Source: an uncultured bacterium
GTDB lineage: Bacteria > Cloacimonadota > Cloacimonadia > Cloacimonadales > Cloacimonadaceae
NCBI GenBank assembly: GCA_937924555.1
Contig: CALDSN010000015.1
Coordinates: forward strand, 1-29,823
Direction of reading: 5' to 3'
Length of the DNA stretch: 29,823 bases
Part shown: one piece after another, positions 8,901 through 15,542 of the stretch
How the letters are laid out: every line of letters starts with the position of its first letter
How positions within the stretch are numbered: position 1 is the first letter of the stretch
Translations under genes and position numbers: made by a program
The notes under the pieces: generated by a model
Databases searched by the model: none
What the model was told of the DNA's origin: nothing
What the model saw: the letters and a program-made list of their open reading frames with translations, nothing else

Positions 8901-10806
8901 ATATGAAATCCGTAATATCCTTCCCAATACCTATACCGTGGGATTCAGCAAGTATGGTTACATCACTCAAACCCAGAACTTCACCTTGGAAGAGGATGAA
9001 ACCGAAACCATCAACATAAACTTGTTGCCCATGCCCACCGTCAGCCTTGCCGGCGTAGTACACGCCAGCGATACCGCAGCAGGCTTAGGTGGAGCTACCA
9101 TCCAAATCCATGGATATCAGGATTACACAGCTACTTCTGTAGCCACTACAGGCGGATTCAGCGTTCCTGCCGTTTACGCCAACCAAACCTACACCTATGT
9201 GGTGTCGCATGCAGGTTATAGAAATGCCACCGGTGAATTCACCGTGGGCAGCACACCATACACCATCATGCCTCCCATCGTGTTAACCGAGCTTGCCTTT
9301 GCTCCCTATGGGGCAGTGGCTGCCTTAAATGAAGCCCAAACCGTGGCAAACCTCACCTGGAATGCCCCCAACCCCAATGCCGTGGATGTTTACGAGAGCT
9401 TCGAGGCTATGTCCTTCCCGCCCACCAACTGGACGCAAGTGATAAACAACACCGAACCCGCAAACACCAATGGCGTATTCCCCACCTGGTGCAGCTTTGG
9501 AACCGCTGATTACTACGGTTATACTGCCGTACCTACCAACGGTACCAAGCAGGCAGGTATCGCCTTCTCAACCTCCTACTCACATCAGGATGAATGGCTG
9601 ATATCCCACCCCTTCTTCTGCCCGCCGTCTGCCACTATGAGCTTCACAACCCTGTGCTTCCGTGGCTCTACCTATAACGACCACTATGCCGTTAAGGTCT
9701 CGACCAATGGCGGTCAGGATTGGACAACTCTGTGGGATGCCACAGGCTTGGGAGGTGGTTACACCACCGCTCCCATCACCATCCAGTTAGACATGGCTAG
9801 CTATGGCGGACAGCAGATCAAGTTCGCCTTCCACGCCGATGATCCGCCAACCAACGACGGTTTGTGGTATGACTGGTATATCGATAACATCAGGATAACC
9901 AATGAAGCAGCAATGATGAGCTTCGATCCTGAAGAAATGATTGTGCAGTCCGCTGCCTCATCAAGCAAGGCTATGTCCAAAGCTGTCTCAACTGTCGGTG
10001 AAGAAAGAGTGCTCGTAGCTGCCACCGATTCCGGTAGCCGTTCCTTGACCGGTTACAAAATCTGGCGTATGCGCGAAGGACAAGAGAACAACGAATCCCT
10101 GTGGACTCTCCTCACCACCGACCCCGTGAACGCGGTTAACTACGCTGATGCCGGCTGGAACACCCTTGGTAACGGAACTTACCGCTGGGCTGTTAAAGCT
10201 GCTTATACCAATGGCGTGCTTTCCATCCCCGTGTTAACCAACACCTTGGTGAGAAGCGTAGCCTCCGGTACCATCATGGGCTGGGTGCGTAAAGCCAATA
10301 ACCAACCCGTTGCCGGTGCTGTTATCACCGCTGGTGCCAACACAACCGTTACCAATAGCAACGGCTTATACAGCCTTAGCGTTCCTGTGGGCACCTACAG
10401 CGTAAGCTGCTCTGCCACGGGTTACATCACAAACACCCAGAGCAACGTTGTGGTTAACGCCAACCAAAACATCACATTGAACTTCACGATGACAGTTTCT
10501 GCCAATGAAGACGATGTTAGCCCCGTGCTTGCCACTGCCCTCAACGGCAACTATCCCAATCCTTTCAACCCCGAAACATCCATCAGCTATGCCATCAAGG
10601 ATGCCGGGTTTGTCAGCTTGGAGATATATAACCTCAAGGGTCAGAAAGTACGCACTCTGGTGAACCACGAACAAACCACTGGTAACTACCACGTGGTATT
10701 CAACGGTAAGGACGACAACGGTCAGCCTCTCAGCTCCGGTGTGTATCTGTATCGCTTCAAAACAGGAAGCTACAGCTCCACCCGTAAGATGATGCTGATG
10801 GAATAA
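2983..10806 (+). CDS. Giant exported multi-repeat surface protein with C-terminal sorting tail
   Basis: A 2607-aa secreted protein. Residues 1-23 are a Sec signal peptide cleaved after LFA. Then come a beta-sandwich domain (about 24-265), a fibronectin-III-like domain (266-365) and three tandem repeats starting at about residues 367, 917 and 1488. Repeats 1 and 2 contain a MAM/cleaved-adhesin-like domain, a CARDB-like domain, a further beta domain and an ASH/HYDIN-like domain; repeat 3 lacks the last. Two carboxypeptidase-regulatory-like domains follow (about 1937-2015 and 2017-2100), then another adhesin-type domain (2135-2306), an Fn3-like remnant, a third regulatory-like domain (2429-2504) and a FlgD-like tail with YPNPFNP and GVYLYRF motifs, resembling type IX secretion or related sorting signals. 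No catalytic motif was recognised, so adhesion or a surface-layer role is inferred. Repeat 2 carries a 21-residue insertion. The gene has its own terminator and looks monocistronic. Confidence 0.9.
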   Translation: MKKTLLITLLLIFGLGVFGGLFAQTSEYGFSATQGTYTPISGGLLLGTETSDDQRFVDPATPAGSTTVLTGPGFDIGFNFTFNGTVFNRLAVNNNGWISLGQSALTPSVNINSTSGYTPLSSTSVIAPDILVNRISALGKDLQAQTGASLRLETIGTAPNRICVIQWANYKKYGTNGTGDNYNFQIQLHETTNNVKIVYGAITPNATPGNMQVGLRGPLATDFNARAGAGSWTETTVAVTNADYVVLSDVNYPANGLTFNYNFPIANQAPNPANLVSPTNAATLVSPFAILSWSSGGGLPTGYKLSLGTNNPPTNVLDNVDLGAVTTYDPAGEFLPSTTYYWSIVPYNTFGNASNCPVWSFTTHGDATISTLPYSQNWDNNLTPPEMPFDWTAIYQSTVTTGYVKTVTTTPQSAPNCVALYNSSDAAATAILVGPPLAQTIPTNTVRVKFWGKGGTTYHLLVGVMENPTDPATFVTVQDVLVAANWNEYVVDMTPYTGTGRTIAFKHASTSTYQTIYVDGISYELIAPNDLGATTVTGNGTPSVGTATSYTVGLRNWGTASQSTYTVKLMSGTTELASVAGPTIAAGATGSVQLSWTPTTEGAMSIFGKVVLPGDVNNANDQTPPMNISVMPAGMAVVTIGTGELVDGLPYDFYFKNSLYETLYYPAEIGMFGNITAVTFYNNFVSDLQNMPIKLWLGSTQLEDLSAGWILPDQLTLVYDGTMNFPTGVNSITIPLQTPFSYSGGNLVLYANRPMDTVYYNTNDNFQAQTVGTNRARRLVSDSVTYDPAAPSAAGTLSGTFPKTSLHMTPLSPDPLFVVSPASYTYPSVLINTTTDKSFSIMNAGGGNLNISAISISGNPFFTLQTLPTLPASLATGQAAQFVVRYAPTAAGTHTATVTITDNRMVHTVQISATAIDATIYTLPFAQSFDELTPPALPLGWSSIYQASVTTGYVKTVTTSPQSTPNCVALYNPTDTATIAMLIAPPMSNTLPMNTTRVKFWGKGSSYSVIVGVMTSPTDAASFTPVQTVTMTSAWAQYAVPLTSYTGTGTYIAFKHANNAAGQTIYLDTVQFEAIAANDLAATAMTGNSTPSMGAASTYTVSVFNNGTASQSAYSVKLYNAAGTELATAAGTTVAAGETVQVQLVWTPAVEGAAVIYAKVILAGDINPANDQTANMNITVMPSGILSVTIGDGTQNARMPIDMYYKNSVYQTIYYPNEMGVIGNILSVSLYNNFVTTTLVDKPTKIWMGITQLEDLSAAWVPASQMTLVFDGTVTYPGGENTITIPLTTPFNYTGGNLIVMWNRPMDTQYFSSSDYFKCQTVGTNRARYKNSDTVTYDPENMTDGTVTGQFPKTTFVLSPIGGDPAFMVTPSSKNFGTVILNSTHNQNFSVMNVGGGALVINNVSISGSPMFSLQNVPTLPVSLNTGQTMIFTGRYSPTAPGDHTATITITDNLARSYELKVSPNARESRNSDTRLAHTVALSGTCIDTTINTLPYLQTFDAVTTPNLPPDWLKLVQSTSTALVQTYTTSPHSTPNCAGMTNSSDASATAILIAPPLGNTIATNTTRVKFWAKAGGANYPLSVGIMSDAVNSATYTETQNIALTTTWTEYVVTFSGYTGTGKHVAFKHGLGGTSRLLYIDDVMIEVTPTNDLAALAVAGNTTPSVGAPSVYNATIFNWGTAAQSTYTVKLYNAAGTELASAPGINVGPGATVQVPITWTPTVEGAASIYAKVVLTGDQNALNDQSGSISVLVLASGIFAVTIGDGNQTANIPINMYFKSSLFEVLYYPEEMGDFMGSISGIQLYNNFSQDLLQKPIKVWVSTTASDSLEAWIPSTDMTLVFDGLLDFPLGENTITIPFISNYLYLDGQNLVFLFQRPQEAQYWNSTNVFKCQTDPVNTHRAKRVQSDSIVYDPAAPPAVTPTAQYPKLTILGIPGGVGHLSGTVLGEGNIPLEGVAVQVATTTYATTTNAAGQYEIRNILPNTYTVGFSKYGYITQTQNFTLEEDETETININLLPMPTVSLAGVVHASDTAAGLGGATIQIHGYQDYTATSVATTGGFSVPAVYANQTYTYVVSHAGYRNATGEFTVGSTPYTIMPPIVLTELAFAPYGAVAALNEAQTVANLTWNAPNPNAVDVYESFEAMSFPPTNWTQVINNTEPANTNGVFPTWCSFGTADYYGYTAVPTNGTKQAGIAFSTSYSHQDEWLISHPFFCPPSATMSFTTLCFRGSTYNDHYAVKVSTNGGQDWTTLWDATGLGGGYTTAPITIQLDMASYGGQQIKFAFHADDPPTNDGLWYDWYIDNIRITNEAAMMSFDPEEMIVQSAASSSKAMSKAVSTVGEERVLVAATDSGSRSLTGYKIWRMREGQENNESLWTLLTTDPVNAVNYADAGWNTLGNGTYRWAVKAAYTNGVLSIPVLTNTLVRSVASGTIMGWVRKANNQPVAGAVITAGANTTVTNSNGLYSLSVPVGTYSVSCSATGYITNTQSNVVVNANQNITLNFTMTVSANEDDVSPVLATALNGNYPNPFNPETSISYAIKDAGFVSLEIYNLKGQKVRTLVNHEQTTGNYHVVFNGKDDNGQPLSSGVYLYRFKTGSYSSTRKMMLME
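4078..8792 (+). repeat. Three tandem in-frame repeats, about 1.65 kb each
   Basis: Unit starts are at 4078, 5731 and 7444, each opening with a version of D(A/T)TIxTLPYxQxF. Shared landmarks in every unit include VKFWxK, AFKH, GTAxQSxYxVKL, YYPxEMG and YDP. The first two periods are 1653 and 1713 nt; the 60-nt difference is almost fully explained by the insertion at 7340-7402. The third unit stops at about 8792 without the ASH-like domain. Confidence 0.9.
7340..7402 (+). mobile_element. 63-nt in-frame insertion with direct repeats and mini-palindromes
   Basis: Compared with repeat 1, repeat 2 has 63 extra bases here. CCGATA occurs at 7334-7339 and again at 7397-7402, exactly 63 nt apart. Removing one copy plus the spacer restores TDTRLAHTV, which aligns without gaps to TDNRMVHTV of repeat 1. 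The insert holds two short perfect inverted repeats, GCTAA-AGG-TTAGC (7359-7371) and GCGA-AAG-TCGC (7382-7392). It encodes a polar, Arg/Ser/Asn-rich peptide unlike its surroundings. A palindromic coding insertion element or a replication-slippage product would both fit; 'mobile' is a hypothesis. Confidence 0.5.
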
Positions 10807-10831
10807 GAACCCTAACAATCTAATCATACAG

Positions 10832-10863
10832 AAAACGCCCCGGCAAATGTCGGGGCGTTTTTG
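10832..10863 (+). terminator. Rho-independent terminator after the giant surface gene
   Basis: AACGCCCCG (10834-10842) pairs perfectly with CGGGGCGTT (10851-10859) around an 8-nt loop, followed by T residues. It lies about 27 nt after the stop codon. Confidence 0.95.
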
Positions 10864-11228
10864 TATAACCCCATGTTGTTTTATCACTTGACGCAGCCCA
10901 TGCCCCGCTATGTGAATCAGGTGTTCACCGCACCCATCCAGAGATTGGCATGAGCATTTATGCTCCCCGGTTATTCTCTGATTCTCAACACAGGTCAATC
11001 TCAGGTGATTCCCTCGTGACTCCCGGGTGGGATGAGGGAATTACCTGTGAATCGCATATGAGTGAATAGGGATTCCAGTTAGAAAATGAAGTTGACAGAC
11101 ACGGTATCGTCAGGAGAAATTTTAGAGAGTTTCAAGAAATGTCTTGACAAAAAAAGCACTTTGAATTTCAAGATACTTTGTGCGCAGCAAAAGACCAGTA
11201 ACATGCTACGCACAAGGAAAGGACAACG
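10864..11228 (+). promoter_or_regulatory. Palindrome-rich intergenic region before the winged-helix gene
   Basis: No gene is seen in these 365 bases, but there are several inverted repeats. GAGCAT-TT-ATGCTC lies at 10953-10966. A long hairpin pairs CAGGTGATTCCCTC (11002-11015) with GAGGGAATTACCTG (11034-11047), 13 of 14 Watson-Crick plus one wobble, and has an inner TCCC/GGGA stem. A competing pairing joins CACAGGT (10989-10995) to ACCTGTG (11043-11049), so the two folds exclude each other at the right arm. TTGACA hexamers stand at 11092 and 11144, but neither has a good -10 at normal spacing. TTGAA-T-TTCAA (11161-11171) is a small palindrome. Confidence 0.45.
11176..11217 (+). promoter_or_regulatory. 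Inverted repeat overlapping the ribosome-binding region of the winged-helix gene
   Basis: CTTTGTGCG (11176-11184) pairs with CGCACAAGG (11209-11217; one wobble). Inside it, after a mismatch, AGCA (11186-11189) pairs with TGCT (11204-11207). The right arm runs into the purine-rich Shine-Dalgarno stretch AAGGAAAGGA (11214-11223), so as RNA the hairpin could mask the start site. As DNA it could be the operator of the regulator itself. Confidence 0.45.
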
Positions 11229-11717
11229 ATGATGAAACAGACAGATATAGCTCAACACATCTCCGGGATTGACAGCGCAATCCACAATCCCGCGCGCTTG
11301 ATGATAGTATATTTATTGTCCCGAAACAAGAGCATGGATTATACGCAGCTTATGGAGCATACAGAGCTCACTTCGGGCAACATCACCACTCACCTCAATA
11401 AACTTGCACAGAATGGCTATATAAGCGTTTTAAAGAGCTTCCGCGGGAACAAGCCCAACACATCCATTAAACTCACCGAGCTTGGAGCTAAGGCTTACCG
11501 CAATTGGGGCGAAAATATCTTGAAGCTTCTGGCGGAAGAAACCAAGCAACAGCTTTATGGCAGCATGATAAATTCGCTAAGAAAACCGAAGAATTCCTAT
11601 CTTACCTTCAGAGATGGGTACCCCTATCTGTATGCTGAACAGGCGCACTACTTGTTGCACGGTTATTACGGCAAAGGCGTATCTCTTCCTCCCAAAGATG
11701 AATCCTGCGTGTGGTAA
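11229..11717 (+). CDS. Winged-helix transcriptional regulator (HTH_34-like)
   Basis: A 162-aa soluble DNA-binding protein. Residues about 10-100 form a winged-helix domain of the HTH_34/MarR-ArsR-like kind. The sequence pattern is helical 'hNPARLMIVYLL', then a recognition helix around TSGNITTHLNKLAQNGYI and a wing around KSFRGNKPNTSIKLTELG. The remaining C-terminal part (about 110-162) is aromatic-rich and has no cofactor motif that I recognise. Two consecutive ATG codons (11229, 11232) are possible starts, and the second has the more usual spacing from the ribosome-binding site. The tldD gene begins 62 nt downstream with no terminator between, so the regulator may control itself and the TldD/TldE pair. 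The large inverted repeat at its leader is a candidate operator. Confidence 0.85.
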   Translation: MMKQTDIAQHISGIDSAIHNPARLMIVYLLSRNKSMDYTQLMEHTELTSGNITTHLNKLAQNGYISVLKSFRGNKPNTSIKLTELGAKAYRNWGENILKLLAEETKQQLYGSMINSLRKPKNSYLTFRDGYPYLYAEQAHYLLHGYYGKGVSLPPKDESCVW

Positions 11718-11779
11718 GCGGGAGCATATTACACGAATCATAGATAAAAATAAGCATAAACTCAGGTAAAGGAGTTGTT

Positions 11780-13144
11780 ATGATTGAAAAACTAAAGCAA
11801 ATGGCCGGCAATATCGCGGCGGACTACTTTGACATCCGTTACGAAACCAAGCGGGTCGAGCAAGTTACAATGAGCAAGAAAGAGATTCGCAGTTGCGGCT
11901 CTAATCTTGGAGATGGTTATGTGTTACGCGTGCTGAAAAACGGCGGTTTGGCTACGGTGAGTTTTACCAAGCCTGAGCAAGCCGAACTGGCGATTAAACG
12001 CGCTTTGGAGAATGCAGAAGTGTTGGCGGCAAATAGCCACACTCCCAAGAAAGCGGCAGTTGCCCCCATCGTTAAAGCAAGCATTCAAGCCAAACTGGTG
12101 GAAGACCCCCGCAAGATCAGCCTGGCAGAAAAGATTGCCTTGGTAAGACACTATAGCGACCTGCTTTTCGCCCAACCCAAGATTGCCAATGTGGACATTC
12201 AGTATTATGATGTGTACCGCAACAAGTATTTCCTTAATAGCGAAGGCAGCGAGATCAACGAAGAATTGGTTACCACCAAGCTCGGTGCAGGCGTGGTCAG
12301 CCAGGAAGGCTCACTTACCCAAACCGTACGCATGGCTTTTGGTGGCAGCAATGGCTTTCACAAAGTACGCGATCGCGAAGCAGAGGCAATTGAACGTGCC
12401 AAGATCGCCGCAGACCTGCTGAAGGCGGAACCTGTAAAAGCAGGAACTTATCGCATGATTCTTAATCCCGGGATTGCCGGGGTGTTCACCCACGAAGCTT
12501 TTGGGCATTTCTCGGAAGCGGATATTGTGCGTGATCTACCGGCTCTGCGGGATAAAATGAAGATAGGCACCAAGCTTGGTACAGACATCCTGAACATCAT
12601 CGATGATGCCACCATGGCGGATCAGCTTGGTTATTATCAGTATGATGATGAAGGCGTGGCTGTACGCAGAGTGAATCTGATGACAAATGGCGTGCTCACC
12701 GGCAGGCTGCATGACAGATTTACCGCCTATGAGATGGATGAACCTATCAGCGGACATGCTACTGCAGAGGACTTCCGCTATGCTCCCATCGTGCGGATGG
12801 GGAATATCTTTATCCAGCCGGGACCCCACAGCTTTGAAGAGCTGCTGGCTTCGCTGGATGATGGACTTTATATCTGTGATGCCATGGGTGGACAAACCTC
12901 CGGAGAGAACTTCACCTTTGGCGCAAACTATGGTTATATCGTGAAGAATGGTAAACTACAGGGGATGATCCGCGATATTAACATCGTGGGCAACCTGTAT
13001 AGCACCCTGAACAGCGTGGCAATGATCGGTAACGACTTTGTCCTGGACGAGTCAGGTGGTTGCGGAAAAGGTCAGACAAATATCCGCTCCTGCTTGGGAG
13101 GTCCGCATGTGCTGTTCAATAATCTTACCGTGGGAGGTAAATAA
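11780..13144 (+). CDS. tldD: TldD metalloprotease subunit
   Basis: A 454-aa TldD subunit. TldD and TldE form a cytoplasmic heterodimeric zinc metalloprotease that degrades unfolded peptides. In E. coli it matures microcin B17 and removes the CcdA antitoxin. The metal-binding HEAFGH motif (HExxxH) is at 238-243. The Gly/Cys-rich C-terminus (GGCGKGQ with Cys428) that contributes a ligand in this family is also present, so the subunit should be active. Length and domain order are normal. A strong AAAGGAG lies 5 nt before the ATG. The stop overlaps the start of the next gene (TAATG), which indicates translational coupling with its partner. Confidence 0.96.
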   Translation: MIEKLKQMAGNIAADYFDIRYETKRVEQVTMSKKEIRSCGSNLGDGYVLRVLKNGGLATVSFTKPEQAELAIKRALENAEVLAANSHTPKKAAVAPIVKASIQAKLVEDPRKISLAEKIALVRHYSDLLFAQPKIANVDIQYYDVYRNKYFLNSEGSEINEELVTTKLGAGVVSQEGSLTQTVRMAFGGSNGFHKVRDREAEAIERAKIAADLLKAEPVKAGTYRMILNPGIAGVFTHEAFGHFSEADIVRDLPALRDKMKIGTKLGTDILNIIDDATMADQLGYYQYDDEGVAVRRVNLMTNGVLTGRLHDRFTAYEMDEPISGHATAEDFRYAPIVRMGNIFIQPGPHSFEELLASLDDGLYICDAMGGQTSGENFTFGANYGYIVKNGKLQGMIRDINIVGNLYSTLNSVAMIGNDFVLDESGGCGKGQTNIRSCLGGPHVLFNNLTVGGK

Positions 13145-14433
13145 TGGAAAAGCTGTTGAAACTCGCTTCTACCGCAGCAGACCAAGCAGAACTGTTCTAC
13201 GCCAGCGACACGGGTGACAGCCTTGGCTTCACCGATGGCAAGTTGGACAAAGCAGATACCTCCATGAGTGCGGGAATCGCCCTAAGGGTGATAAAGGATG
13301 GTAAAATTGGATTGGCGCATACTCGCAACTTACTTGATAGAGAAGCCTTGGTCAATCAGGCTTTACTTAGCGCAAAGGATGGCATGGATGTGGGCTTTAG
13401 CTTCCCCAAAACAGCCCATGTGCCCCCAACGAATAGCTATGACGCAGCAATCGAGAAGATTAACAAGAAAGACCTGGTGGAAGAAGGCAGACGACTGATA
13501 GACTACATCAGCAAAAGAACCGGGGGACAGGTGAATGCGGGGTTCGGTTACTCCATCTCAGAGGGTGGAATAATGAACAGTGCAGGCACCAACCTTTATG
13601 AAAGAAGTTCGGATTATTGGGTTTATGCCATGCTGGTGTTCCCTGGGACAGGAAGCGGTTTGTTTAAACTAAGTACGGGCAAGAAACATCTGGAACTGGA
13701 TAAAGAACAGGTAGAAGAGATGATTGAGCTGTTCCTGTTAAGCCAGAACCAGATTGTGCCGGAAACCAAGAAGATGCCGGTAATATTTGCAGAATCATCA
13801 CACTCTGCTTTGCTATCCCGCTTCTTTGCCGCAGCTTCACCCGCAAGTTTCTATAACAAGGTATCACCTTTGATGAATCGCATCGGAGAGCAGATTGTTG
13901 CCTCGAAGCTAAGTATTTGGCAGGATCCCTTTGATCAAGAGCTTAGCAACCAAATGTCTTTTGATGGTGAGGGAACCCCCACCCGAAAGCTTAGCTTCAT
14001 TGAGAAGGGAGTATTCAAAGCTATCCCCACAGACCTGAATTATGCTCACAAACTGGGGTTGGAGCCCACCGGTAACGGATTGCGCGGTGCCATTGAGGCA
14101 AATCCCGCAGCTCAACCTTTCAATATCAGCATGGAAACAGGAAACAAATCCCTGAAGGAGATGATAGCGGGAATAGATAAAGGCATCATCGTGCAAAGTC
14201 TAATGGGAGCACACTCCGGGAATATTCTGAATGGTGAGTATTCGGTGGGTGTTTCCAGCGGGTTCTATATTGAAAATGGCGTAATCAAGGGCAGAGTTAA
14301 GGACTGCATGCTCTCCGGAAACGCCTACGAAACATTAATGAATGTGGCAGAAATAGAGAACAAATGCCACAACACCGGTTCTCGCAAGCTTCCGTCTATC
14401 CTGTGTGACGGAGTGAGTGTCGCCGGTAAATAA
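13144..14433 (+). CDS. pmbA: TldE/PmbA protease subunit
   Basis: A 429-aa partner of TldD. It shares the fold but, as expected for TldE, lacks the HExxxH motif; the equivalent segment reads SSHSALLSRFFAAA. The conserved C-terminal region with GAHSGN, GEYSVG and a Cys-containing LSGNAYE stretch is intact. It starts at the ATG overlapping the tldD TAA by one base, so the two chains are made in a coupled way. A hairpin terminator follows. Without a visible peptide natural-product cluster its substrate cannot be named. Confidence 0.95.
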   Translation: MEKLLKLASTAADQAELFYASDTGDSLGFTDGKLDKADTSMSAGIALRVIKDGKIGLAHTRNLLDREALVNQALLSAKDGMDVGFSFPKTAHVPPTNSYDAAIEKINKKDLVEEGRRLIDYISKRTGGQVNAGFGYSISEGGIMNSAGTNLYERSSDYWVYAMLVFPGTGSGLFKLSTGKKHLELDKEQVEEMIELFLLSQNQIVPETKKMPVIFAESSHSALLSRFFAAASPASFYNKVSPLMNRIGEQIVASKLSIWQDPFDQELSNQMSFDGEGTPTRKLSFIEKGVFKAIPTDLNYAHKLGLEPTGNGLRGAIEANPAAQPFNISMETGNKSLKEMIAGIDKGIIVQSLMGAHSGNILNGEYSVGVSSGFYIENGVIKGRVKDCMLSGNAYETLMNVAEIENKCHNTGSRKLPSILCDGVSVAGK

Positions 14434-14459
14434 CCTACCCAATCCCTCCTTATAGCTCA

Positions 14460-14500
14460 AAAGCTTCACCGTTAGTATCTCATCGCTACGGTGAAGCTTT
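14460..14500. terminator. Bidirectional terminator between convergent units
   Basis: A perfect 13-bp stem AAAGCTTCACCGT (14460-14472) with ACGGTGAAGCTTT (14488-14500) and a 15-nt loop, with short T tracts on each strand. It lies between the pmbA stop and the stop of the convergent radical SAM gene, so it probably serves both. Confidence 0.85.
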
Positions 14501-14526
14501 ATTTCGTTATTGGAGTTATAAGTATA

Positions 14527-15531
14527 TTAACCGTAATGGCAGCCGAGGCACTCCTGCAGCACCTCTCCCTTACGGGTGCGATGTGCCAGCCTAATCTCCT
14601 TCATTTCCTTCCCATTCCAGATATCGAGTAAGGAATCCCCGCAGATATCGCCGATAAACTGCTGTTTCTCTGTATGAATACTGCACCCTTTTGCCGGGCA
14701 CAGAGGAATCCTGCCATCAGGGCGTACTTGTAAATCGCGATAAGGAACGGAGCATACCGGTATCTCGTGGGCAGCTATTGAGCGTTGCATAAACACATCG
14801 TCATCATAATCGCTCTCCGGGTGCTTTAACAACCACTGTGGGTGAACACAATCGCAATAACGTTTCAGCCTCTTGGTTTCCTCATGTTCAAGGTGCATGG
14901 TGGAGGGACGCAGCATCAAACGGACCTTGATAATGACATCACAACCCAAGATATCTCTGGTTCTCTGTAGTGCTTTCAGATTGTCCAGCAATCTCTTGTA
15001 ATTTGCTCCGGGGCGAGCTTTCTCATACACTTCTGCCCCACCTGCATCTAAAGAAACCTCGATAAAATCAACCCCAGTACGCAGTAATATCTCTGCATAA
15101 GCCGGGTCTTTCCATTGACCATTGGTAACCAGGGAAAGAAATTTGGTGCGCTTGGAAAGCTCTCTCATGATATAAGCGAACTTGGGATGCAGAGTAGGTT
15201 CTCCACCCCCAATCCGGACTCGGTTTATCTTGCTTCGCTCCACTTGTTTCAGCAAACAGGCAATCGCCTCGTCCGACATCATAGTCCGGGGATGTGGAAA
15301 GAGAGGATTGTTGCAATAAACACAAGCTAAATCACAGGCATCCGTGATATCCACCGAGAGCAACGGAGGCTTTTTAGCATCGGACATATAGAAGGGGTAT
15401 TTAAGGATCAGTAGCTCTTTTAAGGGAACACCTTTTGCCAGGATACGGCTGTTGAGGTAGAGGTAATATTGTAAGTGGGATAGCATCCAAGGGATGTGTT
15501 GCATTCTATTGATAAGTGGTTTAAGCTTCAT
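14527..15531 (-). CDS. Radical SAM protein with SPASM domain
   Basis: A 334-aa radical S-adenosylmethionine enzyme. The AdoMet [4Fe-4S] motif CDLACVYC has Cys66, 70 and 73, and the SAM-binding GGGEP motif is at 108-112. A C-terminal SPASM domain supplies additional cysteines (260, 278, 283, 297, 328, 331) to hold auxiliary clusters. Such proteins often modify peptides or act as maturases (PqqE, AlbA, anaerobic sulfatase-maturase types), but many are uncharacterised. No small precursor peptide is obvious next to it. A GGAGG site precedes the ATG. It lies 11 nt after the secreted phosphoesterase gene and is the last gene of the minus-strand run, so a link with that protein is possible but unproven. 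Confidence 0.9.
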   Translation of the reverse strand: MKLKPLINRMQHIPWMLSHLQYYLYLNSRILAKGVPLKELLILKYPFYMSDAKKPPLLSVDITDACDLACVYCNNPLFPHPRTMMSDEAIACLLKQVERSKINRVRIGGGEPTLHPKFAYIMRELSKRTKFLSLVTNGQWKDPAYAEILLRTGVDFIEVSLDAGGAEVYEKARPGANYKRLLDNLKALQRTRDILGCDVIIKVRLMLRPSTMHLEHEETKRLKRYCDCVHPQWLLKHPESDYDDDVFMQRSIAAHEIPVCSVPYRDLQVRPDGRIPLCPAKGCSIHTEKQQFIGDICGDSLLDIWNGKEMKEIRLAHRTRKGEVLQECLGCHYG

Positions 15532-15542
15532 AAATCCTCCGT

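Noticed and set aside
11092..11172. Sigma70-type promoters at the TTGACA hexamers at 11092 and 11144
   Set aside because: Neither has an acceptable -10 hexamer at 16-18 bp spacing; they are mentioned only as weak candidates.
1754..15531. A complete RiPP (azole or radical-SAM peptide) biosynthesis cluster made of SagB, TldD/E and the SPASM protein
   Set aside because: There is no cyclodehydratase (SagC/SagD), no precursor peptide and no dedicated exporter; the genes are in separate transcription units with terminators between, and each family is common outside such clusters.
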